A stretch of DNA of 32,485 nt from Oscillospiraceae bacterium (GTDB lineage: Bacteria; Bacillota; Clostridia; Oscillospirales; CAG-272). Made by a program: the position numbers and the translations under genes. Location: contig SVSY01000010.1 in assembly GCA_015064065.1 (NCBI GenBank), positions 1 through 32,485 on the forward strand, read 5' to 3'. A model generated the notes under the pieces. The model was given only the letters and a program-made list of their open reading frames with translations. It was not told the origin of the DNA and ran no database searches. Below, one piece after another: positions 1 through 9,626 of this stretch (the first letter of the stretch is position 1; each line of letters begins with the position of its first letter).

Positions 1-2638
<2,638 letters not shown>

Positions 2639-2685
2639 TATCTATATCCTTTCATTTTATGATTTATAAACAGCTTTGAGCAACA

Positions 2686-3717
2686 TCAAAGCGTACATAT
2701 CAGCTTTTCTATGGCTGTGTAGCCCTGTGGTGAGAGCTTTAGCGAAAGGTCTGCCTCCGAGCAGAGAAGCAGAGCGCGTTTGAGGCGTTCAAGCGGCCTT
2801 GACGCCGCGGCACTTGCGTAAAGCTTCGTCTTGTATTCGTTCATTTTTAACGTAGAAGATATCTCGGCATTGGACATTCCCTCGGATAGAAGTGCTTTTA
2901 TAGTCACGAGCTCACATATAACGCGTGAGACCTCCGAGAGAATTATGACCGGCTCTACACGGCGAAATTTCATAACTCCAAGCGCTTCTATCGCGTCGGC
3001 ATAACGTCCGTCGAGTATAGCGTTCGCAAGCGCGTACGCGTCTGAATCTATGACAGAGATGGCGACGTCGTCAACATCGTCGGTGCTTACCGTGTTTCTT
3101 CCGTTTTGCAGAACGTAGTAGGAAAGCTTTTCGGTCTCAGACGAAAGGGTGAACATAGATCTTCCGCACTTGTCGATGAGTTTTGCACATATCTCGGGAG
3201 ATGCGGAAACTCCGTGATGTGAAAAATGCTTTTGCACCCAGACGTTAAGTCTTGCACCCGTGACGGCATCGAATTTTACGGGAGTCAGATATTTAGAGAG
3301 ATTAGTAAAGACTGCGGAGGGGTGCTTTGGAAGATTCCCCTCGTCAATAAGTCCGTAGGGAACAGAGATCACGAGCACGTTGTAGTCGTAATCGGGGAGC
3401 GTTGCAAGGACTTCGCACAGGTCGTCTATCTCGCTCTGCTTCATATCGGATATGGCAAGTCCGTTTATGCTGACTATTTTTTTATCCGCCATCATCGGAG
3501 GCGGCATAAGAGCGTCAAGAAGAGCGGCGGGAGTGTAATCTATAGGCGCGATGGATACGTCGTTAAAGACGGCAAAGGTTTCGTCGGAGCATATAGCCTC
3601 GCGGGCGGCGCGCAGAGAAAAGCTCTTCATATAATCCTCTTCGCCGAAGAAGAGAAAAGAACCCTCAAGACCGCTTTTTAACTGTTTTCGAAAAGCATCT
3701 TCCTTGATTATTTCCAT
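2686..3717 (-). CDS. holA: DNA polymerase III delta subunit
   Basis: The delta subunit is the clamp-loader arm that opens the beta sliding clamp. The 343-residue length and the sequence fit HolA: an N-terminal AAA-like region with FLFFGEEDYMKSF, the middle stretch PPPMMADKKIVSI, and a C-terminal helical part ending in SLKLSPQGYTAIEKLI. The ATG at 3717 is preferred because AAAGGAG lies just upstream; a 41-residue in-frame extension to 3840 runs through the promoter and is rejected. A TTGCGA/TAAAAT promoter lies at 3746-3774. It is divergent from rpmH, where dnaA is the usual neighbour in related genomes. holA is normally near comEC or rpsT, neither of which is present. Confidence 0.9.
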   Translation of the reverse strand: MEIIKEDAFRKQLKSGLEGSFLFFGEEDYMKSFSLRAAREAICSDETFAVFNDVSIAPIDYTPAALLDALMPPPMMADKKIVSINGLAISDMKQSEIDDLCEVLATLPDYDYNVLVISVPYGLIDEGNLPKHPSAVFTNLSKYLTPVKFDAVTGARLNVWVQKHFSHHGVSASPEICAKLIDKCGRSMFTLSSETEKLSYYVLQNGRNTVSTDDVDDVAISVIDSDAYALANAILDGRYADAIEALGVMKFRRVEPVIILSEVSRVICELVTIKALLSEGMSNAEISSTLKMNEYKTKLYASAAASRPLERLKRALLLCSEADLSLKLSPQGYTAIEKLICTL

Positions 3718-3745
3718 AGCGTCGCTCCTTTCAAAGATTATATAT

Positions 3746-3774
3746 ATTTTATCATAAAATAACCTTATTCGCAA
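3746..3774 (-). promoter_or_regulatory. Sigma-A type promoter for holA
   Basis: On the minus strand, TTGCGA (3774-3769), a 17-bp spacer and TAAAAT (3751-3746) with a TG one base upstream of the -10. It lies about 30 bp before the holA ATG and is back to back with the rpmH promoter. Confidence 0.6.
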
Positions 3775-3833
3775 GATGTATTTATTAAAAATATAAAATA
3801 ATAAAGAAAAGATAAAAAATTTGAAAAAATCTC

Positions 3834-3862
3834 TTGACAAATTGAAAGAAATATGGTTTAAT
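3834..3862 (+). promoter_or_regulatory. Sigma-A type promoter for the rpmH cluster
   Basis: TTGACA at 3834-3839, a 17-bp spacer and TTTAAT at 3857-3862. The expected start near 3869 gives a leader of about 107 nucleotides before rpmH. This is the only strong promoter seen before rpmH-rnpA-yidD-yidC-jag. Confidence 0.75.
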
Positions 3863-3911
3863 ATATGATGTCATTGTGTAAAAGCGTTATTTTGGCTGTA
3901 TAGCAACACGC

Positions 3912-3947
3912 TTCCGGAAAAAGTTCCGGATATCTCACAATCCGGAA
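3912..3947 (+). promoter_or_regulatory. rpmH leader with three TCCGGA repeats able to form alternative hairpins
   Basis: TCCGGA occurs at 3913-3918, 3925-3930 and 3941-3946. TTCCGGA (3924-3930) can pair with TCCGGAA at 3913-3919 (4-nt loop) or with TCCGGAA at 3941-3947 (10-nt loop), but not both at once. An upstream AAGCGT...ACGCTT stem around 3882-3913 precedes them. The third copy ends 13 nt before the ribosome site at 3961-3969. The repeats are read directly; a regulatory role is inference. Confidence 0.45.
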
Positions 3948-3976
3948 TAAAGACAAACTTAAGGAGGTGCAAGAAA

Positions 3977-4111
3977 ATGCTCAGAACTTATCAACCCAAA
4001 AAGCGTCAGAGAAAGAAAGAGCACGGCTTCAGAAAGAGAATGGCAACTGCTGACGGCAGAAACGTACTTAAGAGAAGACGCGCTAAAGGCAGAAAAAGAT
4101 TGACCTATTGA
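3977..4111 (+). CDS. rpmH: 50S ribosomal protein L34
   Basis: Small basic protein of the large ribosomal subunit. The 44-residue product starts [18 protein letters not shown] and ends [11 protein letters not shown], matching the L34 family along its whole length, including the [14 protein letters not shown] segment. A near-perfect ribosome site, AAGGAGGTG at 3961-3969, supports the ATG at 3977. It is the first gene of the rpmH-rnpA-yidD-yidC-jag cluster and is preceded by a structured leader of about 107 nt. A weak hairpin 50 bp downstream may lower expression of the following genes relative to L34. Confidence 0.98.
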   Translation: MLRTYQPKKRQRKKEHGFRKRMATADGRNVLKRRRAKGRKRLTY

Positions 4112-4161
4112 TCGTCGAACTATCGTTCGATAGCCTGACACATAAAACCGCCGGTGTCCTC

Positions 4162-4182
4162 AAAAACAGATTTCTGGTTTTT
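4162..4182 (+). terminator. Possible weak attenuator between rpmH and rnpA
   Basis: AAAAACAGA pairs with TCTGGTTTTT with one bulged G, placing a run of five T at the hairpin base. The stem is short and AT-rich, so it would be leaky at most. It could explain L34 being made in excess of RnpA; this is a tentative reading. Confidence 0.3.
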
Positions 4183-4232
4183 GCGTGCATCGGGGTTTTT
4201 GGTATGTGGGCAAAGAAAGTGAAGTGGGTGGA

Positions 4233-4619
4233 ATGAAGAATATTGCAATAAGAGAAAACCATCTGTACAATAAGACTTACAAAAAAGGGAAGAGCTTTGT
4301 AGGGAAGACTCTTGCCGTATACGTTCTTAAGGACTACGCGGCTTCAAGACTTGCAAAGGCAAACCCCGAAAAAAAGCAGGTCAACCGTCTTGGACTATCG
4401 GTTTCCAAAAAGCTTGGCGGTGCCGTTATCAGAAATCGCGTAAAGCGTATAATCCGAGCGGCATACGACGAGCATAAGTCGAAGCTTAAGACGGGCTTTC
4501 TTATTGTTATCGGTGCAAGAAGCGCGGCGGTCAAGAAAAAGAGCACCGACCTCGCACGAGAGCTTGATATTGCATTCCGCGCACTTGATATGTATGCCGA
4601 GCAAGCGGCAGAAAAATAA
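4233..4619 (+). CDS. rnpA: Ribonuclease P protein component
   Basis: Protein subunit of RNase P, which with the catalytic RNA trims the 5' leader of pre-tRNAs. The 128-residue protein carries the diagnostic RNR motif at 67-69 in AVIRNRVKRIIR, the N-terminal YKKGKSF segment that lines the leader-binding cleft, and NRLGLSVSKKLG. It is highly basic and of normal length. The ATG at 4233 is chosen by similarity to family N-termini; the ribosome site (GGGTGG immediately before it) is poor, so a start a few codons upstream cannot be excluded. It lies between rpmH and yidD in the conserved order. Confidence 0.95.
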   Translation: MKNIAIRENHLYNKTYKKGKSFVGKTLAVYVLKDYAASRLAKANPEKKQVNRLGLSVSKKLGGAVIRNRVKRIIRAAYDEHKSKLKTGFLIVIGARSAAVKKKSTDLARELDIAFRALDMYAEQAAEK

Positions 4620-4637
4620 TAACAAACGAGAAAAAAG

Positions 4638-4916
4638 ATGAAGCATGTTTGCATTTGGCTGATTCGCTTTTATCAAAAGTTTTTATCGCCCTTAAAACGA
4701 AATCCGACTTGTAGGTTCAGCCCTACCTGTTCAGCCTACGCACTTGATGCGTTTATTAAACGAGGCTTTTTCGTAGGCTTTTGGCTCACGGTCAAGCGTA
4801 TCCTTCGCTGCAATCCGTATTCGGCAGGCGGATATGATCCCGTCCCCGAAAAGAGACCTAAAAGAATACCGAAATACCAAAGGGATAAAGAGGACGAAAA
4901 AAACACACAGGACTAA
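4638..4916 (+). CDS. yidD: Membrane protein insertion efficiency factor YidD
   Basis: Small membrane-associated protein that assists YidC-dependent insertion. The 92 residues include the hallmark [25 protein letters not shown], seen here at about 10-34, and the conserved [22 protein letters not shown] near 50-71, with the family's cysteines present. The C-terminal 20 residues are charged and variable. It starts 18 bp after rnpA and ends 42 bp before yidC, the usual order in Gram-positive bacteria. The ribosome site is weak (ACGAGAAAA). Confidence 0.95.
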   Translation: MKHVCIWLIRFYQKFLSPLKRNPTCRFSPTCSAYALDAFIKRGFFVGFWLTVKRILRCNPYSAGGYDPVPEKRPKRIPKYQRDKEDEKNTQD

Positions 4917-4958
4917 TTTTACAATGACGGCTCCGAAAAAAACAGAGAGGAGAAAATT

Positions 4959-6137
4959 ATGGATTTTATTAACGTTCCGATAGGTTGGCTGCTGAAATTT
5001 TTCAGTGAGATCTGTGGAAACAGCTATATCCTTGCGATATTGGTGTTCTCCGTAGTCATAGAAATACTCATTACCCTGATATTCGGAATAAAGCAGCAGA
5101 AGAACTCTATCAAGCAGGCTCGGCTTCGCCCCAAGGAAATGGCAATACGCAAAAAGTACGCGGGCAGAGACGATAAGCCTACGCAGCAGAAGATGCAGCA
5201 GGAGATAATGGAGCTTCAGCAGAAGGAAGGCTACAACCCTATGAGCGGTTGTTTGCCGCTTCTTATTCAGTTTCCGCTCCTTATAGCGCTTTATAACATC
5301 GTCATTAACCCGCTCAAGTATATCTGCGGTCTTAGTGAAAGCGCTATCTCCCAGATAGCTTCCATTCTCGGAATGGAAACAAGGGGAGGAACGATGGCAT
5401 TCCTCGGCCCGATAGCAGATAAGGGATATTCCGCATTTGCAAACGTTGAGGGCTTTACCGTTGAGGTGTTTGAGAATATGCCTAATCTTAAGGCGTTCGG
5501 CGGAGCACTCGATCTTTCTTTGCTTCCTATGAACTGTATGAACGTTGAGGCTATCAAGAACCCTGCTATGTGGTTGGTTCTGTCTATCCCCGTTCTTACC
5601 TTCCTTTCCTACTTCTTCAGTATGAAGCTTACGAGAAAATTCTCGTATCAGGCTGTCGATCCCGCACAGCAAGCACAGATGGGCTGTTCCAACAAGGTAA
5701 TGGATATCGTTATGCCTTTGTTCAGTGTATTCATCTCGTTCAGCGTTCCCGCAGCACTTGGTGTGTATTGGATATTTAAGAGCATACTCGGTGTAATAAG
5801 CCGTATAATCCTTCATTACTCGATGCCCTTACCCAAGTTTACCGAGGAAGATTACAGGGCAGCAGAGCGTGAGATCGGCGCGCGTATCGACAAGAGTACC
5901 CGTGTGGAAAAATCCGGACGCGTAGTTCGTTCGCTCCACCATATAGACGACGAGGATTTCGAAGATACGAGAGAAGCTGCACTAAAGCATAAGGAAGCAC
6001 TTGCGGCGCAGGAGGCGGCAGACAGAGAGAATAATGCTCAGAAGTCTAAGCTCATCTCCAAGGCAACTATCAAAAAAGACGACAGAAACGAAGAAAAGTC
6101 AAAAGAAAACGAAGACGAAAACTCGTCAGCAGAGTAA
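4959..6137 (+). CDS. yidC: YidC/Oxa1/SpoIIIJ family membrane protein insertase
   Basis: Inserts membrane proteins with or without SecYEG. The 392-residue protein has a first membrane segment at about 25-45, a charged cytoplasmic hairpin with RPKEMAIRKKYAG, the family signature GCLPLLIQFPLLIALYN near 112-128, and further membrane segments at about 203-222, 250-270 and 275-290. It ends in a roughly 100-residue charged tail. There is no lipoprotein signal. Aligned by the KQQKN segment, the groove position that carries Arg or Lys in relatives such as SpoIIIJ is Ile, with Glu next to it (SVVIEILI). The ATG at 4959 has AGAGGAG upstream. It lies between yidD and jag in the usual order. Confidence 0.95.
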   Translation: MDFINVPIGWLLKFFSEICGNSYILAILVFSVVIEILITLIFGIKQQKNSIKQARLRPKEMAIRKKYAGRDDKPTQQKMQQEIMELQQKEGYNPMSGCLPLLIQFPLLIALYNIVINPLKYICGLSESAISQIASILGMETRGGTMAFLGPIADKGYSAFANVEGFTVEVFENMPNLKAFGGALDLSLLPMNCMNVEAIKNPAMWLVLSIPVLTFLSYFFSMKLTRKFSYQAVDPAQQAQMGCSNKVMDIVMPLFSVFISFSVPAALGVYWIFKSILGVISRIILHYSMPLPKFTEEDYRAAEREIGARIDKSTRVEKSGRVVRSLHHIDDEDFEDTREAALKHKEALAAQEAADRENNAQKSKLISKATIKKDDRNEEKSKENEDENSSAE

Positions 6138-6157
6138 TTATAAACGGAGAAACTAAA

Positions 6158-6805
6158 GTGAAAAAAGAAGTAATCGTAAGCGCAAAGAGCGTTGAAGAGG
6201 CAGTTCTTAAGGCTGTTACAGAGCTCGGCGCGCCATCTAAAGAAAAAATAGAATATACCGTGCTTGAGGATGCAAAGAAGGGCTTCCTTGGAATAGGCGC
6301 GACCGATGCAAAGATAAGCGCGAGCTACACCGTAGGCGGTGAGGTAAACGCACTTGAATTTATCGAAAAGCTTCTTGCTGATATGAATATCGAGGCTGAG
6401 GTCACTATGAGTGACGGCGAGAGCGGCGAGAAGAGAATAAACGTTTGCGGAGAGAGTGCTGCCATTCTTATTGGTCATCACGGTGAGACGCTTGATTCCT
6501 TGCAGTATCTTGCAAGTCTTGCGGCTAACAAGAGGATCGACGGAAAGAAGGACGAGTACGTAAGAATAACCGTTGACGTTGAAGGATATCGCGCAAAGAG
6601 AGAGGAAACTCTCCGTGCACTTGCAAGAAGAATGGCTGCAAGAGTACAGAAGTACAAGAAGAGCGTAATGCTTGAGCCTATGAATCCCTACGAGAGAAGA
6701 ATAATCCACTCTGAGATACAGAATATCGCAGGTGTATCTACAAATTCCATCGGCTCGGAAAACAACAGAAAGATAGTTATTTTCCTTGACGGAGAGACCG
6801 AATAA
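6158..6805 (+). CDS. jag: RNA-binding protein Jag/KhpB (SpoIIIJ-associated)
   Basis: RNA-binding protein tied to membrane insertion and cell-elongation control in Gram-positive bacteria. Domains in order: Jag_N (about 1-52, with KKGFLGIGATDAKI), a KH domain (about 85-140, with ILIGHHGETLDSLQYL replacing the GxxG core by GHHG), and an R3H domain (about 140-213, with RRIIHSEI). The start is GTG at 6158, supported by ACGGAG 8 nt upstream and by Jag_N beginning at once; no closer ATG fits. It is the last gene of the cluster, 20 bp after yidC, and is followed by a strong bidirectional terminator. Confidence 0.95.
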   Translation: MKKEVIVSAKSVEEAVLKAVTELGAPSKEKIEYTVLEDAKKGFLGIGATDAKISASYTVGGEVNALEFIEKLLADMNIEAEVTMSDGESGEKRINVCGESAAILIGHHGETLDSLQYLASLAANKRIDGKKDEYVRITVDVEGYRAKREETLRALARRMAARVQKYKKSVMLEPMNPYERRIIHSEIQNIAGVSTNSIGSENNRKIVIFLDGETE

Positions 6806-6817
6806 CAGATAAAGAAA

Positions 6818-6851
6818 AAATAACGCGTGTGGCGAGCCACACGCGTTATTT
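6818..6851. terminator. Bidirectional terminator between jag and the MBL lipoprotein gene
   Basis: A perfect 15-bp stem, AAATAACGCGTGTGG (6818-6832) with CCACACGCGTTATTT (6837-6851), closes a CGAG loop. A T-run follows on the plus strand and the A-rich flank gives one on the minus strand, so it can end both converging transcripts. Confidence 0.92.
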
Positions 6852-6857
6852 TTTTGA

Positions 6858-8495
6858 TCATTTATAATTGTTTTCCTTCATATAATTTTCGTTTGGCACC
6901 CAGGTCTTAGGATCGTAGATCTGGAGTGGATCGTCGGTAGGCTCGGGTATCCAATTTTCAAAATCAAGGAATGTAAGGTTGGTAGAGCCGTGAACGTAGT
7001 GCCTTATGCCGTCAGCGAAAAGCACTGAGTTAAATCCTACGTTTTTAACGCCTCCGTATTTGTTGTTTTTTTCCATATATCCTATCTCGTATCCGTAGAA
7101 GTGCTGGGCGTAGACAGGCCAGAAAACTATTTCAGGCTTTACGTATTTTAACACAGTACCCGCATCGGTGTCGGCATAGCCGTGATGCGCTACTTGAAGG
7201 ATATCAGCCTTAAGCTCGGTGTTGTAGATGGGGGTAAGAACGTTGGGATTGTTTGCCGCGGAAGAGTCTGCAAGGAACAGCATATCCTTTCCCATAAATT
7301 TGACCATCGTGACGATGCTCGTGTTATTTATATATTTGCCGTCTTCATAAGGATTGAACGTACCGAAATGGAGAAGGTCTTCGGAGGTATAGACGGTGAA
7401 TTCGAGGTCGCGCAGGAAGAACTGTTGACCCGGATGCGCTTTTACCTTGTTTTTGATGCGCTCACCCCAACCTTCGTTGCTTACGGCACGTCTGAATACT
7501 CGAGTCCAAGGAAGCTGCTTGTCGCTTGCAAGCTTAGTGTTTTCATCACACGAAGCACTGTAGATGACGTTTTCTATCGTGATCCTTGCCTTGTCCTCTG
7601 CATAATCCGCATTGAGCGCAAGATCAATGAAAGCACCGAAATGGTCCTCGTGCATATGCGTTATGAGCCACGCGGCAATAGTGATGTTTTCGGGGTCGGG
7701 AGCGTATTTCTTAAGAACTTCCATCACAAACGGAGCAGAGGAATGACAGCCTGTTGAAATTCCGGGGGCGCGAAGGCCGCCGCTCTCGCCTTGATTTCCG
7801 TCGGTATATCCGCCGTCTATTATAAAGAAGCTACCGTCGCTCATCTGGAACACGTAACCCATTCTGCCCGGCCACTCAATATACGTATCGGAGATAAGCG
7901 TCAGCATTTGCGGCTGTGTAGCCGTATAGACGTTATCCTCTTTAAGCGAAGGAAGTCCGAACGTATCCTTGCGGTCTACGGTCACACGTACCTCGTACGT
8001 ACCTCTGAAGCCTTCTAAATTCATAATTGCATTGTGGTTTTGCACGAAGAACATAGCGTTGACTATCTCGCTGTCATTGTGATAGGTGGCATAGCGATTT
8101 TCACCTATCTCGTTGGTGGTGTAGAGCTCGTATCCCGCTTCCTCAAGACGCTTTTTGTACGCTTCGTATTCCTCTAATGACGTTTTCTTGGCAATATTCA
8201 TATAAGAGCCGTCGCCAAGGTCAACAGCCACATGGTCAAACGGCTTTCCTGTGTATTCAGGTAAAGTGTTGACGCTCGCGTCAAGCTTGCTTGAAAGATT
8301 GAATTTGTCTTGAATGGAGGGCTTTTTGTTGGAGGAGGTGGCTTTTTCGGTTTCTGCTTCGGTCGCCTCGGTGGGAGTATTGCTGTCGCTTTGTGCCGTG
8401 CCGTCAACTTTTTCGTTACACGAGGCTATAAGCGAAGAGCAGAGGAAAAGTGAAACTATGCAAAAAAGTATTCTGAAAAATCTATTTATCTTCAT
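6858..8495 (-). CDS. Metallo-beta-lactamase-fold lipoprotein (ComEC-like hydrolase domain)
   Basis: The 545-residue protein begins with a lipoprotein signal ending LIASC, giving lipidated Cys26. A Thr/Glu/Ser-rich linker (about 30-60) and a region of unknown fold (about 65-190) follow. The last 350 residues form a metallo-beta-lactamase domain: FIIDGG near 224-229, the metal motif THMHEDH at 279-285, and downstream MLFLADSS and LQVAHHGYAD, which supply the remaining ligands. The order resembles the ComEC/Rec2 hydrolase domain, but there is no channel part. It is probably displayed on the outer face of the membrane. The ATG at 8495 is chosen by AAGGAG and the signal peptide. It starts 1 bp after the upstream membrane-protein gene. 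Substrate unknown. Confidence 0.85.
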   Translation of the reverse strand: MKINRFFRILFCIVSLFLCSSLIASCNEKVDGTAQSDSNTPTEATEAETEKATSSNKKPSIQDKFNLSSKLDASVNTLPEYTGKPFDHVAVDLGDGSYMNIAKKTSLEEYEAYKKRLEEAGYELYTTNEIGENRYATYHNDSEIVNAMFFVQNHNAIMNLEGFRGTYEVRVTVDRKDTFGLPSLKEDNVYTATQPQMLTLISDTYIEWPGRMGYVFQMSDGSFFIIDGGYTDGNQGESGGLRAPGISTGCHSSAPFVMEVLKKYAPDPENITIAAWLITHMHEDHFGAFIDLALNADYAEDKARITIENVIYSASCDENTKLASDKQLPWTRVFRRAVSNEGWGERIKNKVKAHPGQQFFLRDLEFTVYTSEDLLHFGTFNPYEDGKYINNTSIVTMVKFMGKDMLFLADSSAANNPNVLTPIYNTELKADILQVAHHGYADTDAGTVLKYVKPEIVFWPVYAQHFYGYEIGYMEKNNKYGGVKNVGFNSVLFADGIRHYVHGSTNLTFLDFENWIPEPTDDPLQIYDPKTWVPNENYMKENNYK

Positions 8496-8496
8496 A

Positions 8497-9414
8497 TTAT
8501 TCTCCTTGAGTTTTTGTTTTGAACTTGGGCAGTCCTTGCTCCTTGCGGGAAAGGTTGTTCTCAAATACCGCGATAGCAAGATGTGTCAGCAGGCAGAAGA
8601 GTGCAAGCGTAAAGAATACCGTCGGTGCAAGTGTAAGATATTCTGCCGCAAGCTGATACGTGACAAAGCAGAAGGGAACTACGGAAACTATAGCATCTAT
8701 AAAATATACGTTGTAAAGAATGATGCTCACGGCAAAGAGTATTACGAACATCCATCCAAGCTGTGTGAGCAATCCAACGTCGCTCCCTGTCATATGGAAA
8801 AATATCCTGTTCTCAATGTGGCCTATCTTGTCGGGGTCTGCCGGCGGCGTTTGAGCGCCCTTCCACAAGACGAAGAAGCAGGCAAAAGCACCTGCGGCGG
8901 AGGATATCTTCGCGGCTATCGAGGCTCGGTGGCGTCCGTCCTCGCGGTCACGCAAGAGACAGTCTACGATATTTCCGATAACGTGAAGCGCGCCGAGTAT
9001 CAAAAACAGAGCGGCTTGCTCGTAAAGCATCTCGGCCTCGTACATATACGCTATCATAAGAGCAGGAAGAAGCGAGATGCCAAAGCAGACCTGGGGAAGT
9101 TTTTTGAATACTCTTCCCAAAAGTGCCGAAAGAAGCAGCAGAAAAACGAGCGGTATCAGAAGAGAATAATCTACAGATTCTGTCGGCTCAAGAAATTGCT
9201 CAAGCTTACTCGGGAATTTTTCCGTGACCTCGGTTATCGCCTCCGTGACGGCCTCAAGCGTCTCTCCTGACGCGTCGGTGGCGTCTGTCGTCAGCTCGGA
9301 GAGGGTAGGGGGTTCTTCTGGAACAAATTCCATATATTTTCTTATAAAAAACAAAGATGCCGCAAAAGCCGCAACTCCCGCGCAAAAATCAGTGAATTTT
9401 TTGAAATAACTCAT
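8497..9414 (-). CDS. Multi-pass membrane protein of unknown function
   Basis: I do not recognise a family. The 305-residue protein has an N-terminal hydrophobic segment (about 9-26), then a Glu/Thr-rich region rich in TDATDASGETLEAVTE-type sequence (about 30-65), and then about six hydrophobic segments from residue 80 to near 290, with KGAQTPPADPDK as one loop. The ATG at 9414 has ACGGAG 12 nt upstream; a TTG 14 codons earlier has no ribosome site. It is the first gene of a two-gene operon, ends 1 bp before the lipoprotein start, and its promoter is at 9472-9500. The pairing suggests that it acts with the MBL lipoprotein at the membrane. Confidence 0.75.
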   Translation of the reverse strand: MSYFKKFTDFCAGVAAFAASLFFIRKYMEFVPEEPPTLSELTTDATDASGETLEAVTEAITEVTEKFPSKLEQFLEPTESVDYSLLIPLVFLLLLSALLGRVFKKLPQVCFGISLLPALMIAYMYEAEMLYEQAALFLILGALHVIGNIVDCLLRDREDGRHRASIAAKISSAAGAFACFFVLWKGAQTPPADPDKIGHIENRIFFHMTGSDVGLLTQLGWMFVILFAVSIILYNVYFIDAIVSVVPFCFVTYQLAAEYLTLAPTVFFTLALFCLLTHLAIAVFENNLSRKEQGLPKFKTKTQGE

Positions 9415-9471
9415 TATGTTTAAATGCTCCGTAAATAAGTTTCGAGAAAGAAACAAGGTTATTACATATCA

Positions 9472-9500
9472 ATTATACATTATAATTCACTTTTTTTCAA
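9472..9500 (-). promoter_or_regulatory. Promoter of the membrane protein/MBL lipoprotein operon
   Basis: On the minus strand, TTGAAA (9500-9495), a 17-bp spacer and a perfect TATAAT (9477-9472). The leader to the ATG at 9414 is about 50 nt. Confidence 0.7.
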
Positions 9501-9559
9501 TAGCTGAACGAATATTTGAGAAAATTTTATAAAAAAAGATAAATAAAATAAAAAAGTAA

Positions 9560-9588
9560 TTGCAAAATCGAATACAAAATGTTATAAT
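9560..9588 (+). promoter_or_regulatory. Promoter of galK
   Basis: TTGCAA at 9560-9565, a 17-bp spacer and TATAAT at 9583-9588, about 30 nt before the ribosome site of galK. It probably also serves the three genes that follow, since no terminator intervenes. Confidence 0.7.
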
Positions 9589-9626
9589 ATAACTGTTGAA
9601 ATTTATTTATCTTAAGGAGATATGAT

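Noticed and set aside
3718-3840. 41-residue N-terminal extension of holA
   Set aside because: It spans the holA promoter and is very AT-rich, and AAAGGAG sits directly before the ATG at 3717.
4121-4134. Hairpin CTATCGTTCGATAG after rpmH
   Set aside because: Five-base-pair stem with no T-run; it cannot be called a terminator.
4731-5816. Long minus-strand frame opposite yidC
   Set aside because: The plus strand encodes a complete YidC; the antisense product resembles no family and has no promoter or ribosome site.
8314-9270. Plus-strand frame of about 318 codons opposite the membrane/MBL genes
   Set aside because: Highly basic, motif-free translation that covers the lipoprotein signal and membrane segments of the real minus-strand genes.
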